Positions 45,027-53,583 of a DNA stretch of 64,000 bases are shown here, one piece after another (the first letter of the stretch is position 1; every line of letters starts with the position of its first letter). Made by a program: the position numbers and the translations under genes. The stretch is taken from assembly GCA_900314995.1 (NCBI GenBank), contig OMXK01000015.1, positions 42,677 through 106,676 on the forward strand, in the 5' to 3' direction. Source of the stretch: an uncultured Prevotella sp. (GTDB lineage: Bacteria; Bacteroidota; Bacteroidia; Bacteroidales; Bacteroidaceae). A model generated the notes under the pieces. That model saw only the letters and a list, made by a program, of their open reading frames with translations. It made no database searches and was not told the origin of the DNA.

Positions 45027-45508
45027 CTTTCTACTAAATTATGTATAACTTCCTGTATATTAATATATTAGTTCGATTTTACTTTCTACCTAACTTTCTA
45101 CAAACTTTCTACTAGCTCTCTACTAACTTTCTACAAAATAGCCTACTTTTGAGCGCAATCTATGACCTACAAGTCATATTTGCGCCCACCATCCTCCAAT
45201 TACATACCGATAAGCTCACCCTTACATACCTACAAACTATCCTTTACATACCGACAAACTCAGCCTTTCTCGTAAGTAAAATCCTAAATTCTCTAGAGAA
45301 TTTTCAATTCCGCTTACGATTGAACACTTTTCACCTGTAACCCGAGCATGCATCACCAAGTACATAAATACACGATAAATCCCATATCCGTGCAATTTTA
45401 GTAGAAAGTAGGTAGAGACTTTGTAGAAAGTTAGTAGAAAGTATGGTAGAAAGTTAAATCTGTGTATTATATTGATATATAGTTAAATACATGAATTTTA
45501 GTAGAAAG
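45027..45508. repeat. Noncoding repeat element B (second copy)
   Basis: About 482 bp with the same order of parts as 16609-17069. Tandem ACTTTCTACnA units lie on the left (about 45080-45137). The shared CATACCGACAAACT and CGTAAG...GCTTACG core encloses AATTCTCTAGAGAATT. Then comes GTAACCCGAGCA, and inverted TAGTAGAAAGT units lie on the right (about 45400-45456). The ends are a perfect 12-bp inverted repeat, CTTTCTACTAAA at 45027-45038 and TTTAGTAGAAAG at 45497-45508. The stretch between the iterons and the core differs between copies, while the core is nearly identical. No convincing gene lies in 44846-45668 apart from the remnant at 45574. Confidence 0.78.
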
Positions 45509-45573
45509 TTAACAATATCATCCGAGAAATTGCATCCAAATTATCTTAATGTTACTATGCGAACACACCATTT

Positions 45574-45663
45574 TTGAAGGCATGGCTCTTTGGTTCCTAT
45601 TCGCGTGGTGAACAACGTGAGGATTCTGACGTTGACATCCTGATTCAAGTGTATACCCGATTT
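45574..45663 (+). pseudogene. Remnant of a MNT-type nucleotidyltransferase gene
   Basis: About 28 codons read KAWLFGSYSRGEQREDSDVD then ILIQV. This is the GS-x10-DxD heart of minimal nucleotidyltransferases (the MntA antitoxin of HepT/MntA pairs). The frame breaks off just after the DVDIL motif and no HepT partner is present. The start is lost too; the nearest ATG upstream is out of frame. It begins about 65 bases after element B ends and runs into the 3' end of the minus-strand neighbour. Confidence 0.7.
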
Positions 45664-45668
45664 CCTGT

Positions 45669-46175
45669 CTACTTTTCTTCAATGTCGAACAGCAAAGAGA
45701 TCGTCTCGCTGAACTCCTCGATGGCTTGTGGAAGAGAGGGGCATGTCAAACGAGAGATGATAGCCACAAAATTCATTTGCCCATCCATTTTGCCCTCAGC
45801 CGTCTGAATGTAATAGAGGTCGCGGTGCTCATAGGTGTTAAACCATCTTACGAACAGTCGATTGCGAAAAGCCTGTTTACCGTCACCGGTTGCGGTTACG
45901 TAAAGCATCAATTCGTTGTTCTGCTCGAAAAACTCTTCGATAATGGCGAAGACAGTCTGCTTGAGTTTCGTGTCAAGTGGCGATTGTCCGTGACGTTCGT
46001 TGGTAATGCTAAATTCAAAGGCACCACTAGGCACAAATGCGTAATCCAATTTGAAGTCGATGTTGAATTCGACCCCGGAATCACTCACAAAATAGTAATG
46101 ATCTGGCTTCCCTGACTTCTGCCACACCCGATAGGGCGCATGCAGATTAATGACGTTTAATCTGAGTGTGTTCAT
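45669..46175 (-). CDS. Hypothetical protein, DUF6169-like
   Basis: A 168-residue soluble protein rich in aromatic and charged residues. Segments such as DHYYFVSDSGVEFNIDFKLD, AFEFSITNE, and NRLFVRWFNTYEHRD are in the style of the Bacteroidetes DUF6169 family. That name is offered tentatively. It is the second gene of a two-gene unit, 24 bases after a 53-aa helical protein. Small-protein pairs like this are often toxin-antitoxin modules, but nothing in the sequence proves that. Confidence 0.6.
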   Translation of the reverse strand: MNTLRLNVINLHAPYRVWQKSGKPDHYYFVSDSGVEFNIDFKLDYAFVPSGAFEFSITNERHGQSPLDTKLKQTVFAIIEEFFEQNNELMLYVTATGDGKQAFRNRLFVRWFNTYEHRDLYYIQTAEGKMDGQMNFVAIISRLTCPSLPQAIEEFSETISLLFDIEEK

Positions 46176-46199
46176 AATAAAAAGATTTAAGGTGGACGA

Positions 46200-46361
46200 C
46201 TATGCAAAGATCTCTTCCATTGTCATCCCCGACATTCTCATTTCATGAATCTCTTCAAGTTCACGCTGTTTTTCTTCCATGCGCTTTTTCTTGTCATCTA
46301 GATACTCACGAAAAGCGGCGCGTACTTCCTCGCGAGTCCTTTTTCTTTTTGTTGTTTCCAT
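46200..46361 (-). CDS. Small charged helical protein (53 aa)
   Basis: A reading frame of 53 codons, METTKRKRTREEVRAAFREY at the start and MSGMTMEEIFA at the end. Residues 6-45 are strongly charged and suited to one long helix or coiled coil, and the basic N terminus could bind DNA or RNA. A minus-strand promoter fits well: CTTG (46423-46426, one mismatch), a 20-base spacer and TATCTTTG (46395-46402), with the ATG 34 bases beyond. It is followed by the DUF6169-like gene and is probably its operon partner. Confidence 0.65.
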   Translation of the reverse strand: METTKRKRTREEVRAAFREYLDDKKKRMEEKQRELEEIHEMRMSGMTMEEIFA

Positions 46362-46644
46362 ATCGATAAAAAGTTAAAATGTTAATATCGATTGCAAAGA
46401 TAGGCATAATATGTGGAAATCGCAAGAAAATCGCTTAGATTCTATTATTTTTTTCTCTATATCGCTCCTTTTTGAGTGATTATTCAAAGAAAAGTAAGAA
46501 TAATAGACTCATAATAGAAATCTTTTTGTATATTTGCACCTGCAATCCGTTTTGGAGATCAAGACATGCTCGGACGATTGTCCGATATGAGAAAAGTACA
46601 TATGTTTAAATGAATAATAAGAATAATAACAAATAATATTATCT

Positions 46645-47931
46645 ATGGTTACTGAAATTGTAATAGGTGTAGTAAGTAGCTTGATAGCAACTGTTTTGAT
46701 AGCATGGTATAACAAGTGTAAAAAGAGTTCTGCACAGAAAAGTCTATTAGTAAAGGAGCTGATGAAAAAACTTGTTGATGTCAAGGCGAGTAATACTCGA
46801 AGCGAACAACAAAAGATTTTATTGGATATAAATAAGAAACTTGGTAAGAATCTAATTAGAAAAGATTATATTGAGAAATTTGTATTAAATAACAGACGTT
46901 TAGAAGATGTGTTTTTGGATATTTGTGTTCAAAATGATATAGAACCAACAAGTGATATATGTGCAAAATTTTTAGGTTATGATAGTCGCTCTAAGAGAGA
47001 AGAATATTACAAAATTAAGGAAGAACAAAAGCCTACTGAACAAGTATCCGCCAAGCCTGAAGTTATATCAGATTTGACTCCATCTCTTGGTAACAGGGGA
47101 CAAACTGTTTATATGTCCGAATTGCTGATGACTAGGTATCCTGAAACATGTAAAAGGCTGCTTGCTATTCTGGAAAAGCATCATGTAAACTATTCTTGGA
47201 TTAAAGGGACAAAAGATATTTGGTGCCGCGATTATATGCCAGTTCAAACAGAATCTGGTACGTTTATCCAATTTACGTACGATCCTAGTTATTTGAAAGG
47301 TAACAAAGAATGGGAAGAGTCTCGTTCGGATGTGAAGGAGGTATGTAAGTTGAATGGGATAGACGTTACTTATTCAGACATCAATTTGGATGGCGGTAAT
47401 GTCCTGATTTGCGGCAAACGCGCAATCATATCGGATAGAGTTTATTCCGAAAATCCCAATTTTACTAAAGATGAATTAGAAAGGAAATTGTCAGAACTCC
47501 TGGATTGTGAGATAATTATTATCCCTGCGCTTAAATCACAAGATGAAGATCTTACAGGTCATGCAGATGGAATGGTTCGATTTGTAGACAGGAATACCAT
47601 TTTAGGAAACGAACGCCTCCCGAATGAATATAAATATATGAAGGATGGTCTTCAAAAGGCTATTGATACCTATAACCTTACATATATAGATGTCCCATTC
47701 TTTGAAGATAAGGATCCTAAATTCCCTTCAAGTGCAATAGGCATATATGTAAATTACTTAGAAGTAAATAATTTGATTGTGGTTCCGGTTTTTAAACATG
47801 AGAAAGATAAAAAAGCTGTTGATATAATTCAGAAGGCTTTCCCAAACAAAAGCATTGAAACTATCAATTACGATGATGTCGCAAAGGAAGGTGGCCTGTT
47901 AAATTGTACAACTTGGGTGGTTCGTAGATGA
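46645..47931 (+). CDS. Membrane-anchored agmatine-deiminase-like protein
   Basis: A 428-residue protein. Residues 4-21 are a membrane helix without a signal cleavage site. Residues 25-120 are a helical region of unknown family. From about 150 it is a guanidino-modifying enzyme of the agmatine deiminase/peptidylarginine deiminase superfamily. Catalytic residues are intact: Asp196 in WCRDYMP, DGGN from Asp249, GHADG with His306 and Asp308, and nucleophile Cys421 in GGLLNCTTW. The domain should be cytoplasmic. The next gene overlaps its stop by four bases. The coding sequence is AT-rich compared with the core genes, suggesting transfer. Confidence 0.8.
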   Translation: MVTEIVIGVVSSLIATVLIAWYNKCKKSSAQKSLLVKELMKKLVDVKASNTRSEQQKILLDINKKLGKNLIRKDYIEKFVLNNRRLEDVFLDICVQNDIEPTSDICAKFLGYDSRSKREEYYKIKEEQKPTEQVSAKPEVISDLTPSLGNRGQTVYMSELLMTRYPETCKRLLAILEKHHVNYSWIKGTKDIWCRDYMPVQTESGTFIQFTYDPSYLKGNKEWEESRSDVKEVCKLNGIDVTYSDINLDGGNVLICGKRAIISDRVYSENPNFTKDELERKLSELLDCEIIIIPALKSQDEDLTGHADGMVRFVDRNTILGNERLPNEYKYMKDGLQKAIDTYNLTYIDVPFFEDKDPKFPSSAIGIYVNYLEVNNLIVVPVFKHEKDKKAVDIIQKAFPNKSIETINYDDVAKEGGLLNCTTWVVRR

Positions 47932-49313
47932 ATGATATGAGAAATCCTATTCTATTGTTTTTCGCGCTATTCTCCATTTCCACTTCTGGTCAAGACCTTT
48001 TGAGCAGACAAGCACCTGTTGGAAGGAAAATGAAAGCGATAGATTCTGTTGTTCTTGAAAAAACTATCAAGGATAAGGAAAACTATGAAAAGGTGTATAA
48101 AATAGGCAGTTCTATCATTGTTGATGACAAAAAGGGTTGGGAATGGATCTCTAACGAAGATTATACATATCACGATGACTCATATCCCTATGAAATTAGT
48201 TATAGGAGGTATGTGAATCACCCACAATATACTGTTGTTGGCCAACATATATACAATAAAGTCCATGCACTTGTCAGGGTGGAGGAAGTATCTTTTGAAA
48301 TTGTGAGTGCCGAATTGTTACGTTACGTTTACATTAAAGACTATCGAAACAACAAGTATAATTTTAGGAAGGAAGATGCCAAGGCTCAGAATTATGTTAA
48401 GAAACAACTTGGGATTACTAACAATGCTTCTCCGAGTTATACATATAGCGAACCCGCAATAAGGTATTTGGAGCAGCTGGAAAAAGACCATCAGCATGAT
48501 TTTGACAATTTGCTAAAATGTGAGAGAATAGGAAATCTTTCTTTCAAATTGACTTATGGCAACAGTTTAGGAGAGCCAGTCAATACCTATAAGGTTACAT
48601 ATTTGAGCAAAGGCGTATACAGATACGACATTAATATTACAGACTTACCCCTAGAGCAAATTGACTTCAAGAAATATGAATCTATGATATCCCCTGAAAA
48701 CGAAAAAAGCAAAACTGAAACTTCAGATGTAAAGCATCTTCATAAAGTGAAACGTGGAGAGACAATTCAGTCGATAGCAAGATTATATAATACAACAGTT
48801 GAGTCGCTTTGTAAACTTAACCGTATGAGAAAGAGTGCCCGTTTATCACCAGGGCAGATTATTAAAATAGACGGAACTATCTCTCCTGAGGCAGAAGTCG
48901 TTGATACCATAAAGTTATTAAATACCTCTGAGGTTGATGGGTCACCTATTTTTCCTTACAGCGATGATAGTGAAACGCAGGTAGAGGATGTAGATAACAG
49001 AGTATTCGATGTCGTGGAAGAAATGCCTCAATTCCCGGGTGGCCCTTCAGCGTTGTTTGAGTATCTGTCAAAATCAATTAGGTATCCCATTGATGCAGAA
49101 AAAAATGGCGTACAAGGGAGGGTTATATGCTGTTTTGTTGTCGGGCCTGACGGTTTAATTTCTGATGTAAAAGTAGTTAAAAGTGTAGACCCTTCATTGG
49201 ATAATGAGGCAAAGCGGGTCATCGGTTCTATGCCCAAATGGATTCCTGGTAAAAAGAATGGTATTCCCGTTAGTGTCAAATACACGACCCCAGTTACCTT
49301 TCGTTTACAGTAA
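47928..49313 (+). CDS. Exported LysM and TonB-C domain protein
   Basis: A 461-residue protein with a signal peptide (LLFFALFSISTSGQ). A long N-terminal region of unknown fold runs to about residue 265. A LysM peptidoglycan-binding domain (HKVKRGETIQSIARLYNTTV, about 274-320) and a C-terminal TonB domain (about 365-461, MPQFPGGPSALFEYL ... RVICCFVVGPDGLI) follow. There is no inner-membrane helix of the TonB type, so it is likely a periplasmic or wall-attached adaptor and not an energy transducer. Translationally coupled to the deiminase gene and followed by a lipoprotein gene. Confidence 0.82.
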   Translation: MNDMRNPILLFFALFSISTSGQDLLSRQAPVGRKMKAIDSVVLEKTIKDKENYEKVYKIGSSIIVDDKKGWEWISNEDYTYHDDSYPYEISYRRYVNHPQYTVVGQHIYNKVHALVRVEEVSFEIVSAELLRYVYIKDYRNNKYNFRKEDAKAQNYVKKQLGITNNASPSYTYSEPAIRYLEQLEKDHQHDFDNLLKCERIGNLSFKLTYGNSLGEPVNTYKVTYLSKGVYRYDINITDLPLEQIDFKKYESMISPENEKSKTETSDVKHLHKVKRGETIQSIARLYNTTVESLCKLNRMRKSARLSPGQIIKIDGTISPEAEVVDTIKLLNTSEVDGSPIFPYSDDSETQVEDVDNRVFDVVEEMPQFPGGPSALFEYLSKSIRYPIDAEKNGVQGRVICCFVVGPDGLISDVKVVKSVDPSLDNEAKRVIGSMPKWIPGKKNGIPVSVKYTTPVTFRLQ

Positions 49314-49334
49314 TATTTTAAATTAGAGCAGTAT

Positions 49335-50249
49335 ATGTCAAGAGTTTGTTTGTTACTATTTGTTTTGTTTGTGTTTTCTTCTTGCACAAAAAAGTATCAG
49401 TTGCTAAGTAAAGCTAAGAGTGATGCCAAAGAAATGATTGAGAAAAAGAAAATGGATCCAGACAATTTCAATCGAGATATCCGCCTTGAAGACATGACTC
49501 CAGTTTATTGCAGCGATTCACTCTGCATCTTGTACCTTGATATAAAGCACAAGAATGCATTAGGTATTGACATTACCCAAAAGGCAGAATTCGTACATTT
49601 TGGTGATGGTTGGTTTTTACACGCACCTGATGGCGATAAGGATGAAACTACTATTTATCTTCCAGAAGAATTGTTCGATAAAGAGAAGAAAGGTAAGATA
49701 TATGAAAACTTCAGCTATGACGATGCCATTTATTATCGAGCAGCGTTATCTTATAACAAAATGACGGAAGATGGAAGGTTGGAGATCCCCCTAAGAACAG
49801 GGTTATGGGAATTGAGGAGTTATAAGAATGATTATAACGAAGACACTAACAGCAAATACCTGTTGTTATGTTCATATGATGGCGTCGAAAAGAACAAGGA
49901 ATCTGATGTCAAGGCAGAACTTATAGTAGACAAAGACGGCATCTGTTTTAGGTTCTTGAAAAAATTATTGAGCGATTATTCGCCTATAGCAGATTATGGT
50001 GAGCATGCTGTTAGTATAGAAAATTCCAATGGTGAAACTTATGGCCCATGGTACTTTCGCGCAACAGACAATAATTTCGAACCTTCGAAAAACAAGAAAG
50101 TAATAATCGAGAGTTTGCAAGAGATGTTGCGGAAAGGCGATAATATAACAATCATGTTACGCGTAGATAACTTTTGGATTAAGAGTAATTTTAGGTTCAA
50201 GATGAATTTAACAGGTTACGAAGAGGTAAAGAAATATCTAGAGGTATAA
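49335..50249 (+). CDS. Hypothetical lipoprotein
   Basis: A 304-residue protein with a lipoprotein signal peptide (lipobox VFSSC, Cys17) and a soluble mixed alpha/beta body without a family that I recognise. It begins 21 bases after the LysM-TonB gene and appears to be the third member of that operon. The base composition is AT-rich like its two upstream neighbours. It should be held in the outer or inner membrane by its lipid. Confidence 0.65.
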   Translation: MSRVCLLLFVLFVFSSCTKKYQLLSKAKSDAKEMIEKKKMDPDNFNRDIRLEDMTPVYCSDSLCILYLDIKHKNALGIDITQKAEFVHFGDGWFLHAPDGDKDETTIYLPEELFDKEKKGKIYENFSYDDAIYYRAALSYNKMTEDGRLEIPLRTGLWELRSYKNDYNEDTNSKYLLLCSYDGVEKNKESDVKAELIVDKDGICFRFLKKLLSDYSPIADYGEHAVSIENSNGETYGPWYFRATDNNFEPSKNKKVIIESLQEMLRKGDNITIMLRVDNFWIKSNFRFKMNLTGYEEVKKYLEV

Positions 50250-50299
50250 CTGAGAGGCGACAGGGAGTCTCCTATAGCATTTATTAGAGTAGCTTGCCA

Positions 50300-50375
50300 T
50301 TGGCGAAAAGTTGCGATAGGTGTCATAGCCACCAGTGTCGGACAGATAGATAAAAGTCCCCTGATTACTCAAGAT
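50300..50375 (-). pseudogene. C-terminal scrap of a polyvalent-protein kinase gene
   Basis: Read on the minus strand, this short stretch gives FIYLSDTGGYDTYRNFSP, closely like the end of the broken gene at 51177-51687 (FFIDTIIYPSDTGGYDTYRS). Only about 25 codons survive. It marks a duplicated and eroded copy on the other side of the EEP gene. Confidence 0.6.
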
Positions 50376-50424
50376 GATCGTAAAGAAATTGAAGAATTTG
50401 ATGAATGATTAAGAGGATGCATGA

Positions 50425-51108
50425 ATGAAGATCCTAGCCTATAACATCAATAAGTCAACGCAGGAGAAACTTGACAAGGTGCTCCTTATGGAGGCAGATG
50501 TCTTTATTCTCCCGGAGGTGGCGTGCCCCTCGATGGTGCAGTTGCCTGAGGGATTCGAGATGGTGTGGACTGGAGATATAGACCAAAAAGGACTTGGGGT
50601 TATATGGAAGTCTGAATTAAAGGCTATCGTTCCCGAATGGTTCAATCCCGAGCACCGCTATTTCCTGCCTTTGTTGGTTGAAGATAAGCTGATTATGGCT
50701 GCATGGCCCACGATGATGGAGCAGAACAAGCCGAAGCATTATCCACAGATTCTCATGGAAGCCCTGAAGGAATATGAGTCCTATTTGAAGAAATACAAGA
50801 CGATTATCTCAGGCGATATGAATTGCTACAAGGGACAATCAGGAGCCACGAAGCAATTCTGCATCGAAGCAATCTTTGATTATCTCAAGAGCCTGGGGTA
50901 TTCTAGTGCCTATCATGACAAGACAGGTGAGGAATTAGGAAATGAGACTATTCCCACATTCTATTATCTTTTCAAAGAGAATTCACCATTCTTCCTCGAT
51001 TACACCTTTACCAATTTTCAAGTGAAGTCGTATGAGTTACTGGATTGGTATAGAGGCTTCAGCGATCATGTGGGACAGATGATAAGTATTCTCGCAGCAG
51101 ATCGTTAA
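50425..51108 (+). CDS. Endonuclease/exonuclease/phosphatase (EEP) family protein
   Basis: A 227-residue cytosolic hydrolase of the EEP fold. The opening KILAYNINKSTQEKL carries the first metal asparagine, SGDMNCYKG has Asp131 and Asn133, LDYTFTNF follows, and the catalytic FSDHVGQM lies near the end. All core motifs are present, so it should act on a phosphodiester or phosphomonoester. The substrate is unknown. It lies between two remnants of polyvalent kinase genes, so it is probably part of a degraded mobile element. An ATG four bases upstream is in another frame. Confidence 0.8.
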   Translation: MKILAYNINKSTQEKLDKVLLMEADVFILPEVACPSMVQLPEGFEMVWTGDIDQKGLGVIWKSELKAIVPEWFNPEHRYFLPLLVEDKLIMAAWPTMMEQNKPKHYPQILMEALKEYESYLKKYKTIISGDMNCYKGQSGATKQFCIEAIFDYLKSLGYSSAYHDKTGEELGNETIPTFYYLFKENSPFFLDYTFTNFQVKSYELLDWYRGFSDHVGQMISILAADR

Positions 51109-51176
51109 GAATGTAAGTATCACTCTGGAGTTGCAGTCCGCTGTCGGGATTGGCAAATAGATTGTATGTGTGCGAG

Positions 51177-51687
51177 TTATTTACTGCATCGTGGCGAAAG
51201 GCTGCGATAGGTGTCATAGCCGCCTGTGTCTGACGGATAGATGATGGTGTCAATGAAAAACATATTGCCTTCATCATCAATCAATACATTGCCGTCTACA
51301 GCATCAAAAATATCGTGCTGTCCATTGGTGTAGTATTCTCCATGATCCTCTGGGTGGAAGCCAAGGCGCAGGAACTCGTCGTGAATTTCCTCTTTCGTTG
51401 CAAGACGAGCATCGGCAACAAATGGTTGTACTAATACAGCGCAGACTTTGCCGTCTCGGTTCTCGGCAAAGCCAATCATTCAATAAGGACAAGCATCAAA
51501 ATACTTGTTGTGTGCCTTTATAGAGTCTTACCAGTTGGTCTGTTTTGCAATTCGTTGTTCCCGCAAGAGTTTCAATCTCCTCAAGGACTCGCTGCGCGAA
51601 AGCGGATGCGCTTTCCAGTATTCCACCTTCTGCCTCATTTTGGCGTTGGCTTTCTTGTGATATTCGTTCAAAATTATCTCCATTCAT
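51177..51687 (-). pseudogene. Polyvalent-protein-type kinase gene, broken
   Basis: The 5' piece (51496-51687) encodes ESQRQNEAEGGILESASAFA and ends at RLYKGT. The 3' piece (51177-51479) encodes GFAENRDGKVCAVLVQPFV, the DAVDGNVLIDDEGNMFFIDT segment that is the kinase-like metal site, and a short tail. In the frame of the second piece the sequence before it reads KAHNKYFDACPY then TGA. So the gene has lost its middle and also has a stop. The family, as I recall it, occurs on conjugative elements and phages of Bacteroidetes. A minus-strand TATATTTGC at about 51712 would be its old promoter. Confidence 0.7.
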
Positions 51688-52006
51688 TGAATCTTTTGTG
51701 GGTTTGATGCTGCAAATATAATCATTTTTATCGATATGGTGCTAAGAATCGGATAAAAAATGATCTTAGAATTGCCTTTTTGTCTATTTCCGCCATAAGG
51801 TGATGGTGTTTTTGTAAGAAATGTGAATAATTCTTTCAGTAATCAGGTTGCTAGTTAAACTTGACTAAAGGCTTGCGTATATGGGGGATTCTTTGTACTT
51901 TTGCAGTCTATATATATAATAAGGTGTTCGAATGGCTAGTAAAATGACATGCAGAGTTGACAAAATGAAAGAAAAACGAATAAAATTGTGAATTTCTGCT
52001 CAAATA

Positions 52007-52038
52007 TTTGGCCAAATGAAATAAAAAGTGTAATTTCG
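52007..52038 (+). promoter_or_regulatory. Probable serC promoter
   Basis: TTTG at 52007-52010, a 20-base spacer and TAATTTCG at 52031-52038, one mismatch from the -7 consensus, 52 bases before serC. A second -7 element TACTTTTG at 51895-51902 lies further up. Otherwise the gap 51688-52089 holds only the old promoter of the broken kinase gene on the minus strand and a 19-codon frame starting at 51932 of doubtful meaning. Confidence 0.55.
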
Positions 52039-52089
52039 CAGCGTTTTTCAGAACCAAAGAAGTTAAACCATATAAAATAATAAATCAAA

Positions 52090-53157
52090 ATGAAGAAGTA
52101 CAACTTTAACGCCGGTCCCTCGATGCTTCCCCGCGAGGTTATCGAAGCAACCGCTAAACAGTGTCTTGATTTCAACGGATCTGGTCTCTCTCTGATGGAG
52201 ATCAGCCATCGTGCAAAGGACTTTCAGCCTGTAGTTGACGAGGCTGTGGCTCTGGTAAAGGAACTCCTTGACGTGCCCGAAGGTTACTCAGTGATTTTCC
52301 TTGGTGGTGGCGCCAGTCTGGAATTCTGTATGATTCCTTTCAACTTCCTGATTAAGAAGGCTGCTTACCTGAACACTGGTGTATGGGCTAAGAAGGCTAT
52401 GAAGGAAGCAAAGCTTTTCGGTGAGGTGGTAGAGGTGGCTTCTTCTGCTGACGCCAACTATACCTTCATCCCTAAGGGTTGGACAGTTCCCGCTGATGCC
52501 GACTATCTGCACATCACGACCAACAACACCATCTACGGTACTGAAATCCGCAAGGATCTCGATGTCAATGTTCCTATGATTGCCGATATGTCTTCTGACT
52601 TCATGAGCCGTCCTGTTGACGTGAGCAAGTACGACGCTATCTATGCCGGTGCTCAGAAGAACCTCTCGATGGCTGGTGTTACCATCATCATCGTGAAGGA
52701 CGAGAAGCTGGGCAAGGCTCCTCGTGAGATTCCTACGATGCTCGACTATCGTACTCATGTGGATAAGGGTTCTATGTTCAACACACCTCCTGTAGTGCCC
52801 ATCTACTGTGCTCTCGAGAACCTGCGCTGGATCAAGAAGCAGGGTGGTGTTGAGGCTATGGACAAGCTGGCTCAGCAGCGTGCAGAGATCGTTTACGGCG
52901 AGATCGACCGCAACAAGATGTTCAAGGGTACGGCTGTTGTCGAGGACCGTTCACTGATGAACCTCTGCTTCGTGATGGCCGACGAGTACAAGGAGTTGGA
53001 GAAGGACTTCCTCGACTTCGCAGTGAGCAAGGGTATGGTTGGTGTGAAGGGTCACCGCTCAGTTGGTGGTTTCCGTGCATCTTGCTACAACGCCCAGACC
53101 ATCGAGGGTTGCAATGCACTCGTAGCATGCATGAAGGAATTCGAGAGTAATCATTGA
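52090..53157 (+). CDS. serC: Phosphoserine aminotransferase
   Basis: PLP enzyme of 355 residues making 3-phosphoserine from 3-phosphohydroxypyruvate and glutamate in serine synthesis (and acting in PLP synthesis). The opening [14 protein letters not shown], the ISHRAKDF segment, the PLP lysine Lys190 in [12 protein letters not shown] and the C-terminal [15 protein letters not shown] are diagnostic. Its last codons and stop (CATTGA) form the start of a heptamer repeat tract. serA follows after one inserted gene. Confidence 0.96.
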   Translation: MKKYNFNAGPSMLPREVIEATAKQCLDFNGSGLSLMEISHRAKDFQPVVDEAVALVKELLDVPEGYSVIFLGGGASLEFCMIPFNFLIKKAAYLNTGVWAKKAMKEAKLFGEVVEVASSADANYTFIPKGWTVPADADYLHITTNNTIYGTEIRKDLDVNVPMIADMSSDFMSRPVDVSKYDAIYAGAQKNLSMAGVTIIIVKDEKLGKAPREIPTMLDYRTHVDKGSMFNTPPVVPIYCALENLRWIKKQGGVEAMDKLAQQRAEIVYGEIDRNKMFKGTAVVEDRSLMNLCFVMADEYKELEKDFLDFAVSKGMVGVKGHRSVGGFRASCYNAQTIEGCNALVACMKEFESNH

Positions 53158-53183
53158 CCATTGACCATTGACCATTGACCATT
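53153..53183 (+). repeat. Left heptamer repeat of the four-helix-bundle cassette
   Basis: Four tandem ATTGACC units plus ATT, beginning in the serC stop codon and ending at the ATG of the next gene. The tract at 53545-53575 is its inverted copy (31 bp with two mismatches). Confidence 0.85.
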
Positions 53184-53546
53184 ATGAAGACCGATAATCA
53201 GGTGCTGACTGACAGTAAGTCTTTCGCACTGCGTATTATCAGGCTTTATAATTACTTGAAAGAAGACAAAAACGTGATGGTTTTGTCGAAGCAAGTTCTC
53301 AGGAGTGGCACCAGTATAGGAGCAAATATTCGTGAGAGTGTCAATGCTCAAAGTCGAATGGATTTTATTAACAAATTAAACATTGCTCTAAAGGAAGCAA
53401 ACGAAACTGAATATTGGCTGGAGTTGTTGCATGAATCCGGTATCATCGACGGCAAGCAATTTGAATCGATCTATAATGATTGCGGCAAACTTGCAGCGAC
53501 TCTGACTAAGATTATCAAAACAACCAAATCGGGAGCGGAGAAATAA
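53184..53546 (+). CDS. Four-helix-bundle protein (23S rRNA intervening-sequence family)
   Basis: A 120-residue all-helical protein of the family encoded in the intervening sequences of some 23S rRNA genes. Signature segments are SKQVLRSGTSIGANIRESV, NAQSRMDFINKLNIALKEA and ETEYWLELL. The role is unknown, though a trimeric or pentameric nucleic-acid-binding assembly has been suggested for relatives. Here it is not in rRNA but lies between serC and serA, inside inverted heptamer repeats that overlap both its start and its stop. This looks like an inserted cassette. The start is the ATG right after the left repeat. Confidence 0.88.
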   Translation: MKTDNQVLTDSKSFALRIIRLYNYLKEDKNVMVLSKQVLRSGTSIGANIRESVNAQSRMDFINKLNIALKEANETEYWLELLHESGIIDGKQFESIYNDCGKLAATLTKIIKTTKSGAEK

Positions 53547-53575
53547 TGGTCAATGGTCAATGTTCAATGTTCAAT
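53545..53575 (-). repeat. Right heptamer repeat of the four-helix-bundle cassette
   Basis: Inverted copy of the left tract: on the minus strand two ATTGAAC units, two ATTGACC units and ATT. It overlaps the stop codon of the four-helix-bundle gene and ends eight bases before serA. Confidence 0.85.
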
Positions 53576-53583
53576 GAAATAAG

